This document shows positions 56,187 through 64,000 of a stretch of 64,000 nt of DNA, one piece after another. How positions within the stretch are numbered: position 1 is the stretch's first letter; each line of letters starts with the position of its first letter. The stretch comes from Prosthecobacter dejongeii (GTDB lineage Bacteria; Verrucomicrobiota; Verrucomicrobiia; Verrucomicrobiales; Verrucomicrobiaceae): positions 434,001-498,000 of the forward strand of contig NZ_JACHIF010000002.1 in NCBI RefSeq assembly GCF_014203045.1. The letters are read 5' to 3'. The translations under genes and the position numbers were made by a program. A model generated the notes under the pieces. That model saw only the letters and a list, made by a program, of their open reading frames with translations, made no database searches and was not told the DNA's origin.

Positions 56187-57860
56187 TTAGCGAAGGTTTT
56201 CGTCCTTCTCGACTTCAAACTGCACTTCGGGAATAGTCTCGGAAATGCCACTCTTACGCACCACCACTCGCACGGGTTTACCTTGGGTGGAAGGCTCACT
56301 GGCAAGGATGATTGCGTCATCTGGCGATGAGTTTGAAAGGGTAGGATTGTACAGCCACGTAGTGGTTGCATTGAGGACAGTTTCATCCACTAAACCTTCG
56401 GAGGTGAGAACGTCGAGAGTGGCAGGAAATGTCCCATTGTGCTCCAGCGCGTATTTCATCAACGCGAGTCCAATCTGGCGGCCTTCATTGCCCACTTTCA
56501 TTTGCCGTGCTTTCTCTTGGGTCAAATTAAAGGTAGGCACAGCCATGGAGGAAACCACCGCTAGGTAGCTGATAGCACCTAGGGTGGAACTGTCGCTCAT
56601 GGCGATGGCTAGATTTGCCACGCCGAGGGTGCCTTCAGCTTCATTGGATGAGCACGCGGCCTGCCCTTGGTTAAGATACGGCGTGATGAAATTGAGCACC
56701 TTGCTAACGGTGTTTTTGTAGTCCTCGGATTCTTCTGAACTGGCGATGCTTTTCAGCGCCGTTTCTCGCAGTGTCTTCAGCAAGGTGGGGGAAAGGTAGA
56801 TCGCGGAGTTGCCTTTTTCCGGCAAGCCGGTCCAGGCCGTTTTGAATTCCAAATCGCCAGTGACGAGGCCTTTGCCTTCCACTGCCGCAGCTAGGAATGC
56901 CGGGCGGGTGGCCACCAGGAGGCGGTCGGTCTTGCTGTCAAAGCGCAGAACGGGCTGAAAATCCATCGGCGCAGGGCCCACTGGGGCGCGCATGCTGACG
57001 GTGAGGATGCCGTCTTTTTCAAGAACTTCGACAGGCAATGCAGGGTTGCTAAGCATCGGCATGAACTGCTTTTTAAGCGGTTCCAGCAACCAGCCGATGC
57101 GATCTGCTACCAGCAAGGCATCCATGCCTGGAAGTGGAAATTCAGCGTTTGGAAGAATGAGTTGTTGCTCGGGATAAACCTTCACGTGAAGCGCCAGTCG
57201 AGCATCGAGCTTTTCAATCAATTCTCGCAGTGTGATGCCCAGTGTGGGGATCGGCTGTGCTAGAGGAGCCTCGGCTTCCGCGCGAGCTTTTTCAGGCACC
57301 ATGCCCAAGAAACTGTTTAGGGTTTCCGTGCCCAGTGTCTTTAAATGGATAGGAAACTCCAGGGAAAGATCTGTGCCTTGAGGGGCGGTCTGATGAATCA
57401 AAAAGGGCTCAGCCAGACCGCCGTTAAGCGTCATCAGCCCCTTCCGTCCTCCTGGCATGTAGGCATAAGTGCGGGAGTGGTAGTTGCCTGAATCCAGACG
57501 ACGCGAGCTGCCGCCAACAGCCTTCACACTGTCCAGTCCCAGTTCCTTGAAAATCCGAGTGACGGAAAAGTCTTTTGGCAGGTCCTTGCGCTGCTCTTCA
57601 GGCACGCTTTTGAGGGCTTCATCCAGCAGTGTGGCGATCAGGCTCACGAGCCCTTCTTGATCGGCATAGTTAAATGAAGTTCCACCCAGTTCCAAATGCG
57701 GGATCACCTTCATGAAGTGAGGCGAGGCATTCTCTGTGATGAGAGGCACGCTAGGCACCACTGGCGTGACAGGTGCGGCTGAGATGACTGCGGGTGGAGT
57801 TTTATTGCACTGAGCCAGCAGGCAGACTGCGGCAAGGCTGAGGAGCGATGTTCTTTTCAT
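56187..57860 (-). CDS. lipoprotein with a pseudopilin-like C-terminal domain
   Basis: A 557-residue protein with a lipobox (LLAQC at residues 14-18). The first 380 residues are of unknown fold. The last 150 (AVPTFNLTQEKARQMKVGNEGRQIGLALMKY then NGTFPATLDVL, and a closing WLYNP) look like the periplasmic part of a type II secretion pseudopilin (GspG-like), minus the N-methylated helix. So this appears to be a lipid-anchored protein with a pseudopilin-like head. A strong terminator follows. Confidence 0.7.
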   Translation of the reverse strand: MKRTSLLSLAAVCLLAQCNKTPPAVISAAPVTPVVPSVPLITENASPHFMKVIPHLELGGTSFNYADQEGLVSLIATLLDEALKSVPEEQRKDLPKDFSVTRIFKELGLDSVKAVGGSSRRLDSGNYHSRTYAYMPGGRKGLMTLNGGLAEPFLIHQTAPQGTDLSLEFPIHLKTLGTETLNSFLGMVPEKARAEAEAPLAQPIPTLGITLRELIEKLDARLALHVKVYPEQQLILPNAEFPLPGMDALLVADRIGWLLEPLKKQFMPMLSNPALPVEVLEKDGILTVSMRAPVGPAPMDFQPVLRFDSKTDRLLVATRPAFLAAAVEGKGLVTGDLEFKTAWTGLPEKGNSAIYLSPTLLKTLRETALKSIASSEESEDYKNTVSKVLNFITPYLNQGQAACSSNEAEGTLGVANLAIAMSDSSTLGAISYLAVVSSMAVPTFNLTQEKARQMKVGNEGRQIGLALMKYALEHNGTFPATLDVLTSEGLVDETVLNATTTWLYNPTLSNSSPDDAIILASEPSTQGKPVRVVVRKSGISETIPEVQFEVEKDENLR

Positions 57861-57970
57861 GCGTTATGAGACCTGACTAATGAATGCCCTTATCGCCTAC
57901 TCAGGGTTACAGGAAGTAAAATATTGAGGGAAAATTCCAAGGGGTCTCCGTGCCTCTGATACAAACACGC

Positions 57971-60900
57971 TCAGGGTGTAGGGAGTGACTCAAAGATGAG
58001 CTGACCAGTCCTGATCGGTGCATTGCGTGGGGTGACCGGAGGATCCGTTTCCAGATTGGGGGCATCTGGCAAGGTGAAAGGGCCCACGGCTTTATTGAGG
58101 TGAGGAATCCACAATGCCTGCCCGGCAATGGGACGTAAGATGTTTCGCGATGAAGGGGCTGACGGGGCTGTGCTGAATTGACCACTGACATTAAACAAAC
58201 CGGTGGTCGGCATCCAGCTCAGGTTCAATTTGGGGAGAGGGCCACTCTTGTTTACGGTGGGGATGATGCGTCCTGTTTTTTCCAACCGCATCGGAATGGC
58301 CACTTCATTTTCTAACATGCCTCCCGCCGCCAGAGCGAAAGTGCCATTGGGGGACTTGGTAGTGAAGTCAAACTGGCCGTTGAGCAGGGGAAGTGTTTTG
58401 GTGAGGGGATACAAACTTCCTTCGGCGGTGAGTGTTGATAAGGCAATCTGGCTGTACAGACGGTCTGTGGGGTCTGAGGGCAGGTAGGTTTTATTCCAGT
58501 CTAAAAGGGTTTCAGCGGTGAAATCAACACCCGGAAAGGCCAAGAGGCCCTGGACGGATCCTCGGCGATTGTAGAGGGGCGTATGCAGTGTCGTGGCCCA
58601 ACCACTCTCTTCACCTGAACGGATCAAACTGACGCCACTGCTGCCCGTGAATGGCGTGCTATCTGGTAACCTTCCAGTCCACTTGACGACTCCTGAATTC
58701 TCGACGGTCATGGCCAAAAAGCCGTTGCTTCCTGGCACTGTAAAATCAAGAGGGTAGCCTGGATAGTTCCCTTGTAGTACAAAGTGATGCCGGGCTTTTT
58801 TACCCTCTTCGAGCAAGCTAGTCGGGTTAGCAATCTGGCGCAGGCCCGTGATGATGGCCTGGCCATCATTGTATTGGACCATGAGTCCGGCCAGTATGTT
58901 ACCCTCAATGCCAAAACCGACCACAGTCGGGTTGCCTGGGGAAACTAAAAACTGTTTAGAGATCCCAACTGGCGGTGTCGCCTCCGTTGTCATTCCATAG
59001 GGTAGGGGATAAGGGAAATCCGTCGGAAGATCATCCGGTGGTGCGCTGATGATTTGGCCTGTGATGCCTCGGCTCCGGCCTGCGGTGAGTAAAGACCCAG
59101 AAAAAGTGCCACTACGGGTGACGGTCACCGTCAGTCGCCCCCCTAGACCACGCCCGGAATCATGAGCTGTTCTTCTTTCGATATAAGCATGGTAGGTGCC
59201 TGCCACTCCAGGATCGAAAGGTTCAATCCGCCAAACAGTCTCGAAGGGCGATCCTGTGCCGACCGCATTGGTCGCTGTGACGGTGACCTTATACTCTCGG
59301 GGGCCTTTGCTAGCGGCCGCGTGATAAATTTGCCCGGTGATTTCACCAGAACCCGGACTGGTTTGTTTCAGCCCCGGAGGTAGCCCAGTGATGGTGAAGG
59401 TCGTGGCAGCATAGTTTTGGTCTGTTGCGCGAAGAGCAATAGAGGGACGTTCCAGCACTCGCGAAGGTCGAAAGGAAAAAGGAATAACCTGAGGAACTTT
59501 GACCAGATCTAGAAAGGTTTCATCCGTCACAGCACTGGCGGTGCCAGATGGCGACTTCACCGTCACGCGGCATTGATAATATCCCTTTTCGGTGAGGCCT
59601 TTCACCTTCACACCCAATCTTTGCCCTTGGGTATTTGAAAAGGTGTCTCCATCCGAGATTTCAACACCATCCTTCAGCCACTGATATTCCAGATAGCCGA
59701 GCGAGCCATCCACGTCACACGGAATGGCGGTGCCAGTGCCAGGAACGATGACGAGAGAGGCGACATGCCGCTTGACCTTGGCTCGATGAAATAGGGGGCC
59801 TCGCAATGTCGTGCTGCCAGACTTTAGCTCGATGGAGTAATCATACCCATAGCCCTGGTGGTCGCCATTGAGATACACAGTGCCCTGCGTATGGACTGTC
59901 TGCCAACTGCTGGTGGGATAGTCACCCCGATAAAGACGATAACTGACAGGTGCCTCACCCAAAACCCGAAACGAGGCTTGGTTTAACGTCGTCGTATTGA
60001 TCTCAGCAGCAGGGTAACTCACAAATTGGAGGTCTCCTACGGGGACTCCGGTACCAGTCAGATGAATGACATGCGGACTAGCCCAGCGGCCCGGTGCATC
60101 CAAGATTAAGCGAGCATTTTTGATTCCATCACTCTTCGGGTTAAACGTGATCGTGAGGTTTTGGGAAGCTCCTGCTTCCAAAGGGTAAGCGTGTGAGGAT
60201 GAAGTCCAGTTTCCCAAAGACGCGATGAAGTCGCCGGCGTTAGTTCCTTCGATCCTGGCAAAAACACCGTCCAAATTCCGGCTATCTGCATTCGTAATTG
60301 TGACGGTCTGAGTGAGTTCTGCCCGGAGGGTGACTTGGCCGTAATCAGGCAGGGCTGTGTCGTGAGGAATGGCAACACTTCCTGCCTGAGTTACAGCGTA
60401 TTGCCATGGCTCACTAAGGGCAGCCGTGGCGATAGGAAGGATGATGGGCACGGCCTGAGGATGATCGTGGGTGACCTTCAGCGAGGCTGTGCCTGAACCT
60501 GCGGCATCCGGGGCATAACGAATCGCGAAAGTGCTGGTTTGACCGATGCCCAGGCTTGTTGGCAATGGCGTCAATATTTCCAGTCCTGGGATGGTGGATT
60601 CTAACAGCTCGGCACTCAGGCCCGTCGCCGGGTGGTTGCCTGAGTTTTCCAATCGCAATTGAGCTTCGATCTGGCGTCCAAGAATGGAGGCTAGATGGAG
60701 GGTCGTTACGGGGGAAGGCACTTCATTCTTGATTTCAGACAACTGCAACACAGGTGCTGGGCCATCGCCGATCAGGAGAACCTCAAAAACGGGTGTTTGC
60801 GGATCGTTGGTCTGAACGGTTAGCCGTGCGGTTTTTCTGCCGATGCTAAGAGGCTTAAATTTCACCAACAGTGGTACACTCTTTGCAACCTCCAGTGTTT

Positions 60901-62245
60901 GAGGTGTCGCAAAGCTGGTGCTAAACTCCGCTGCTTGGTCTCCTGTCAATGTGAGCGCCAAGATCTCCAAAGGGGCATCCCCACTGTTTCCCAGATAAAT
61001 GAGATTTTGTGTTTCGTAGCCAATTTGAGTGGAGTGGAATGTCATTGCTTGCCCATCCAACTGACTGACACCGCCACTTGGCCACGCGGATAAAGTGGGC
61101 TTGGCTGGGCGTGATGGCAAAGGTTCGGAAAGCTGCAGGAGCCAGGATTCACGAAGGCCATCCGAATTCACTCCACTGCCTGTCAAAGTCATTCCATCGG
61201 GACTAGCATCGTGGATTTCATTGAACTGCCAACCGGGTAGGTCGAAGTGATAATGAGCCGTCAATTCGTCTTTGAGTCTGACTCTTGCGCCATTGGGATG
61301 CCAAATGCAGGCTTCGCTAGAAACCTCCGCTGGGGAGGTCTCCATCTGGATGGAACCAAAACAAGTGCCATTATCCAGGACCGCAGTGGGCATGGCTTGG
61401 TGACCACGGCCAGAAAGAGGTTGCCCCAGTCTCGCGCGCTGTGCGGGTGTCTTCGTAAAGTCCCAGCGACAGGCTTGTGTATAAACAGACCCATTGTTTT
61501 CAGTGTAGGCCGTGACTGCCCATTGAACCTGGGGCGAGAGATTGGCCCCGCTCGGTTTGCCATGATAGTCGAGATAATAGTGAGCGTGCTCGATGGCTTC
61601 ACCGAAGGGGGGAAAGATGCCGAGGGAGGAGCGTGTCAATGTCACCCAATGCCCTGTCTCAGAGCTGACGGATCCTTCCCATTCGATTTCTTCACCCGAT
61701 GGAGTTCGACGCGGCAGTCGCTCAAAAATTCCGGTGGCCAAGTCTAACCGAAAGGAGTGCGTGACCTCCATGGACTGCGATATGCGTCCTGAAATGTGAT
61801 AACGTAATACCACCGTTCCAGCGACCTTTCCATCGCCATAAAAACTGGCCTTCGTCCAACGCAAAAAAGTTTCGTTGAGAGCCAGCTGGAAAGGAGGGAG
61901 CGGTGTCAGTGTGGAGGCCTCTCGGTTGTAAATGTAGGCTGCATCCCGCGATGCAGAACAGGCGAGGATCCGCTGGCCGTCACTGCTAATGTCCAAAGTG
62001 ATGGAGGCCGGGGATGGCAACTGCTGCCAGCCTGTCAAAGCGGACCAATAAACCGATTTTAAAGCGCCTTCCGCTCCCGAGCTAGCTGCCAGGACGGCTT
62101 CAGAGCCACTGCGTGCCAGTTTGAGCGGACCGACGATGGTTTCTTGTGCGCTCGTTCGCCCGAGGGCGATGAACTCAGCCTCCTGTCCGTGGGCAGCAGA
62201 CAGGCAGATGCCCAGAAGAAAAACAAGACTGCTTAGAGCTGCCAT
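57971..62245 (-). CDS. giant secreted protein with HYDIN/choice-of-anchor-D and Ig-like domains
   Basis: A 1424-residue exported protein (signal peptide MAALSSLVFLLGICLSAAHG from ATG 62245). The N-terminal ~390 residues look like a beta-propeller/lyase-like region. Then come two ASPM-SPD2-HYDIN (choice-of-anchor D) domains (NLIYLGNSGDAPLEIL and similar; VEVAKSVPLLVKFKPLSIG), a fibronectin/Ig-like region (YLEYQWLKDGVEISDGDTF), a putative Ig domain (YAATTFTITGLPPGL), and a C-terminal repeat tract. This is typical of surface/extracellular proteins in the PVC group. No PEP-CTERM tail is seen. The next upstream gene is rnhB, about 80 bases away. Confidence 0.82.
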   Translation of the reverse strand: MAALSSLVFLLGICLSAAHGQEAEFIALGRTSAQETIVGPLKLARSGSEAVLAASSGAEGALKSVYWSALTGWQQLPSPASITLDISSDGQRILACSASRDAAYIYNREASTLTPLPPFQLALNETFLRWTKASFYGDGKVAGTVVLRYHISGRISQSMEVTHSFRLDLATGIFERLPRRTPSGEEIEWEGSVSSETGHWVTLTRSSLGIFPPFGEAIEHAHYYLDYHGKPSGANLSPQVQWAVTAYTENNGSVYTQACRWDFTKTPAQRARLGQPLSGRGHQAMPTAVLDNGTCFGSIQMETSPAEVSSEACIWHPNGARVRLKDELTAHYHFDLPGWQFNEIHDASPDGMTLTGSGVNSDGLRESWLLQLSEPLPSRPAKPTLSAWPSGGVSQLDGQAMTFHSTQIGYETQNLIYLGNSGDAPLEILALTLTGDQAAEFSTSFATPQTLEVAKSVPLLVKFKPLSIGRKTARLTVQTNDPQTPVFEVLLIGDGPAPVLQLSEIKNEVPSPVTTLHLASILGRQIEAQLRLENSGNHPATGLSAELLESTIPGLEILTPLPTSLGIGQTSTFAIRYAPDAAGSGTASLKVTHDHPQAVPIILPIATAALSEPWQYAVTQAGSVAIPHDTALPDYGQVTLRAELTQTVTITNADSRNLDGVFARIEGTNAGDFIASLGNWTSSSHAYPLEAGASQNLTITFNPKSDGIKNARLILDAPGRWASPHVIHLTGTGVPVGDLQFVSYPAAEINTTTLNQASFRVLGEAPVSYRLYRGDYPTSSWQTVHTQGTVYLNGDHQGYGYDYSIELKSGSTTLRGPLFHRAKVKRHVASLVIVPGTGTAIPCDVDGSLGYLEYQWLKDGVEISDGDTFSNTQGQRLGVKVKGLTEKGYYQCRVTVKSPSGTASAVTDETFLDLVKVPQVIPFSFRPSRVLERPSIALRATDQNYAATTFTITGLPPGLKQTSPGSGEITGQIYHAAASKGPREYKVTVTATNAVGTGSPFETVWRIEPFDPGVAGTYHAYIERRTAHDSGRGLGGRLTVTVTRSGTFSGSLLTAGRSRGITGQIISAPPDDLPTDFPYPLPYGMTTEATPPVGISKQFLVSPGNPTVVGFGIEGNILAGLMVQYNDGQAIITGLRQIANPTSLLEEGKKARHHFVLQGNYPGYPLDFTVPGSNGFLAMTVENSGVVKWTGRLPDSTPFTGSSGVSLIRSGEESGWATTLHTPLYNRRGSVQGLLAFPGVDFTAETLLDWNKTYLPSDPTDRLYSQIALSTLTAEGSLYPLTKTLPLLNGQFDFTTKSPNGTFALAAGGMLENEVAIPMRLEKTGRIIPTVNKSGPLPKLNLSWMPTTGLFNVSGQFSTAPSAPSSRNILRPIAGQALWIPHLNKAVGPFTLPDAPNLETDPPVTPRNAPIRTGQLIFESLPTP

Positions 62246-62322
62246 TTTGTGGAAACTATGAGGGGGTGTTTGCAAGGTGTTCTTAGCAAACTTAGGTCAA
62301 TCGCACTTGATGCGCAAAGGCT

Positions 62323-62937
62323 TTAGAGCGCTAGTTCCAATTGGGCAACGGGGCGAAAACTGCGACGATGTTCTGGGCAGGGACCTAGCTTTTTGAGGGC
62401 GGCTTGATGGCTGGGAGTGGGATAGCCTTTGTGGATTTCGAATCCATATCCCGGATAGGTTTCGGCCAGTCGCAGCATGAGACGGTCGCGGCTGACTTTT
62501 GCAATGATGCTGGCGGCGGCGATGGAGTAGCTGAGGCTATCTCCTTTCACCAACGCTACCTGAGGCAGCGGGAAATCGCGCACAGGTTTGCCATCAATCA
62601 GCACAGCCGTGGGACGAGGATCCAACGCTAAAGCACAGCGCCTCATGCCTAACCAAGTGGCTTGTAAAATATTGATTCGGTCAATGTCTGCCACGGCAAT
62701 CATTTCACAGTGCCAGCGGATGCGGGGATCCGTGGTCAGTTCCTCATAAAGCTGCTCCCGTTTAGCCTCCGTCAGCTTCTTGGAATCATTCAAAATAGCA
62801 TGCTCAAAGTCCGGCGGTAAAATGACGGCGGCCACTGAAACCGGACCTGCCAAAGGGCCGCGTCCAGCCTCATCAATCCCGGCGATGAGGGGGTGGCCGG
62901 CGGCGCGGAGCATTTTTTCGTGATCGAGACTGGGCAT
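62323..62937 (-). CDS. rnhB: ribonuclease HII
   Basis: RNase HII cleaves the RNA strand of RNA-DNA hybrids, for example at single ribonucleotides in DNA. The 204-residue protein has the GIDEAGRGPLAGPV motif with the first two acidic catalytic residues, a NDSKKLTEAKRE segment, the VLIDG region with the next aspartate and ASIIAKVSRDR. From the ATG at 62937 (an upstream one at 62967 is possible). It is divergent from the ceramidase-like gene. Confidence 0.94.
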   Translation of the reverse strand: MPSLDHEKMLRAAGHPLIAGIDEAGRGPLAGPVSVAAVILPPDFEHAILNDSKKLTEAKREQLYEELTTDPRIRWHCEMIAVADIDRINILQATWLGMRRCALALDPRPTAVLIDGKPVRDFPLPQVALVKGDSLSYSIAAASIIAKVSRDRLMLRLAETYPGYGFEIHKGYPTPSHQAALKKLGPCPEHRRSFRPVAQLELAL

Positions 62938-63029
62938 GGAGGTCGCAACGTCCCCAGAGATCATCAAAAGTCAAAATGAGGTGACGAAGTCATGCAAAGC
63001 TGCACCACGAAAGATGTATTGTTCTTCTC

Positions 63030-64000
63030 ATGAGAAACCTGCTCCTCATCCTTGGTCTCTTCACCTCGGCCCTCTGTGCCCAGACACCTGCACCCACCTC
63101 CAGCATCCAGGCGGGTTTTGCCGAACGGGACATCACCCCCGGCATCGGCATGGAGCAACCCGGCGGCTATGGTAAATCCTACCACTTGAAGTTTCACGAT
63201 GCCTGCAAAGTGCGAGTGGCCCTCTTTGATGATGGCAAAAAGAAGGTGGCCTTGGTCGGGCTAGATACTCTGGTGGTGCCGCGCCAAGTGGTGCTGGATG
63301 CACGGGCCAGGATCGAAAAAGAGCTGGGTATTCCTGGGGATGGCATCATGATCGGGGCCTCGCATTCTCACTCTTCCGGGCCCGTGGGCATGGTGCTGCC
63401 AGGAGAGTATGACACAGCTTCGGAGTTGGTGAAAAAGCTGGCTTATGAAGAGTCTTCCTGCGCGGATGCAGGCTTTCTCCTGCGGGTAACAAACGAGATC
63501 GTGGAAGGGGTGCGTGCCGCCTCTCTAGCGCGAGTGCCTGCGCAGTTGTGCTTCGGGTTTGGTCATGAGGATAAGGTGGCCTTTAACCGCCGTCTGCGCA
63601 TGAAGAATGGCCAGAGCTGGAGCCACCCAGGGCCCGGCAATGCCGACATCATTGAGTATGCTGGGCCTATTGATCCTCAGGTGGGGGTCATCGGGGCCTG
63701 GGACATGCAGGGTCAGCTTCTCGGCGTCATGGTCAATTACGCCTGCCACGCCACGACCAACCCCGGTGGCATCTCGGCGAACTGGATCTACTACCTGGAA
63801 AAAACCATCCAGGGAGCGCTTGGTTCCAAAGCCCCAGTCGTTTTCATGCAGGGCGCTTGCGGTGATGTGACGCAGGTGGATAACCTCAGCACTGCGCGCC
63901 GACCCGGGCCCGAGGAGTGGGCGCAGCTCGTCGGTGGTCGTGTCGGGGCTGAAGCACTGAAGGTCCTTTTCAGCAGCCCCCGCGGTACCGAGGCCGTTTT
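63030..64000 (+). CDS. neutral/alkaline ceramidase-like protein, cut by the window end
   Basis: The first 323 residues of a secreted protein (signal peptide MRNLLLILGLFTSALCAQ) of the neutral/alkaline non-lysosomal ceramidase family, open at the window end. Conserved parts are FAERDITPGIGMEQPGGYG, GASHSHSSGP with the zinc histidines, the VNYACHATTNPG segment and FMQGACGDVTQ. In Verrucomicrobiota such proteins are often of unknown substrate; true ceramidase activity is not implied. Its beginning is 90 bases from rnhB. Confidence 0.9.
   Translation, partial: MRNLLLILGLFTSALCAQTPAPTSSIQAGFAERDITPGIGMEQPGGYGKSYHLKFHDACKVRVALFDDGKKKVALVGLDTLVVPRQVVLDARARIEKELGIPGDGIMIGASHSHSSGPVGMVLPGEYDTASELVKKLAYEESSCADAGFLLRVTNEIVEGVRAASLARVPAQLCFGFGHEDKVAFNRRLRMKNGQSWSHPGPGNADIIEYAGPIDPQVGVIGAWDMQGQLLGVMVNYACHATTNPGGISANWIYYLEKTIQGALGSKAPVVFMQGACGDVTQVDNLSTARRPGPEEWAQLVGGRVGAEALKVLFSSPRGTEAV

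Overview
The window looks like a chromosomal segment of a Gram-negative bacterium of the phylum Verrucomicrobiota, probably Verrucomicrobiaceae/Prosthecobacter-like. The assignment is inferred from gene content: lipid A genes (lpxI, lpxD), a giant autotransporter-type beta-repeat protein with a PEP-CTERM tail, a PEP-CTERM-associated CAAX protease-like protein, a secreted DUF1080 protein, a ceramidase-like protein, monomeric isocitrate dehydrogenase, and many lineage-type hypothetical secreted proteins. No 16S rRNA gene is present to confirm it. Most of the window is GC-rich and densely coding.

Layout. 1-9 kb: lpxI, a Sel1-repeat protein, tRNA-Ala(GGC), a DEAD-box helicase, a CAAX protease-like protein, an MFS transporter, a ParE/RelE-type toxin-antitoxin pair, a MauE/DoxX-like membrane protein and a secreted beta-lactamase-family hydrolase. 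9.1-9.6 kb: a non-coding cluster of three palindromic repeat units, the middle one inverted. 9.7-17.2 kb: an Lrp regulator/aminotransferase operon, a UbiA-like membrane protein, a lipopolysaccharide-type glycosyltransferase, a lipase-like lipoprotein, a GAF histidine kinase and an ArsC/Spx-like protein. 17.2-21.0 kb: a visibly AT-richer, probably acquired defence island with an Eco29kI-type GIY-YIG restriction enzyme, its cytosine-5 methyltransferase, and an OLD-like ATPase whose Toprim part is split by a one-base frameshift.

21-31 kb: a zinc-knuckle protein, DUF1080 protein, a secreted protein with a caspase/CHAT-like His/Cys pair, bioB, lpxD and the 1736-residue PEP-CTERM repeat protein. 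31-46 kb: a vWA membrane protein, pyrimidine nucleoside phosphorylase, a three-gene operon ending in accA with a degenerate L,D-transpeptidase, bcp, monomeric icd, a VapBC-like pair with a broken toxin gene, an active-looking L,D-transpeptidase, YhcH-like protein, hisG and a tiny mS38-like basic protein. 45-64 kb: TPR proteins, DUF2237, a zinc metalloprotease, trpF with a degenerate receiver protein, an exbB-exbD-TonB-like-zinc ribbon operon, a lipoprotein with a pseudopilin-like tail, a large Ig/HYDIN-type secreted protein, rnhB, and the start of a ceramidase-like gene.

The clearest themes are envelope biogenesis, secretion/anchoring at the surface, and mobile defence. The most unusual items are the R-M island with its split ATPase-nuclease, the second G-run frameshift in the PIN toxin, the inverted palindromic repeat cluster, and several enzyme-fold proteins lacking catalytic residues.
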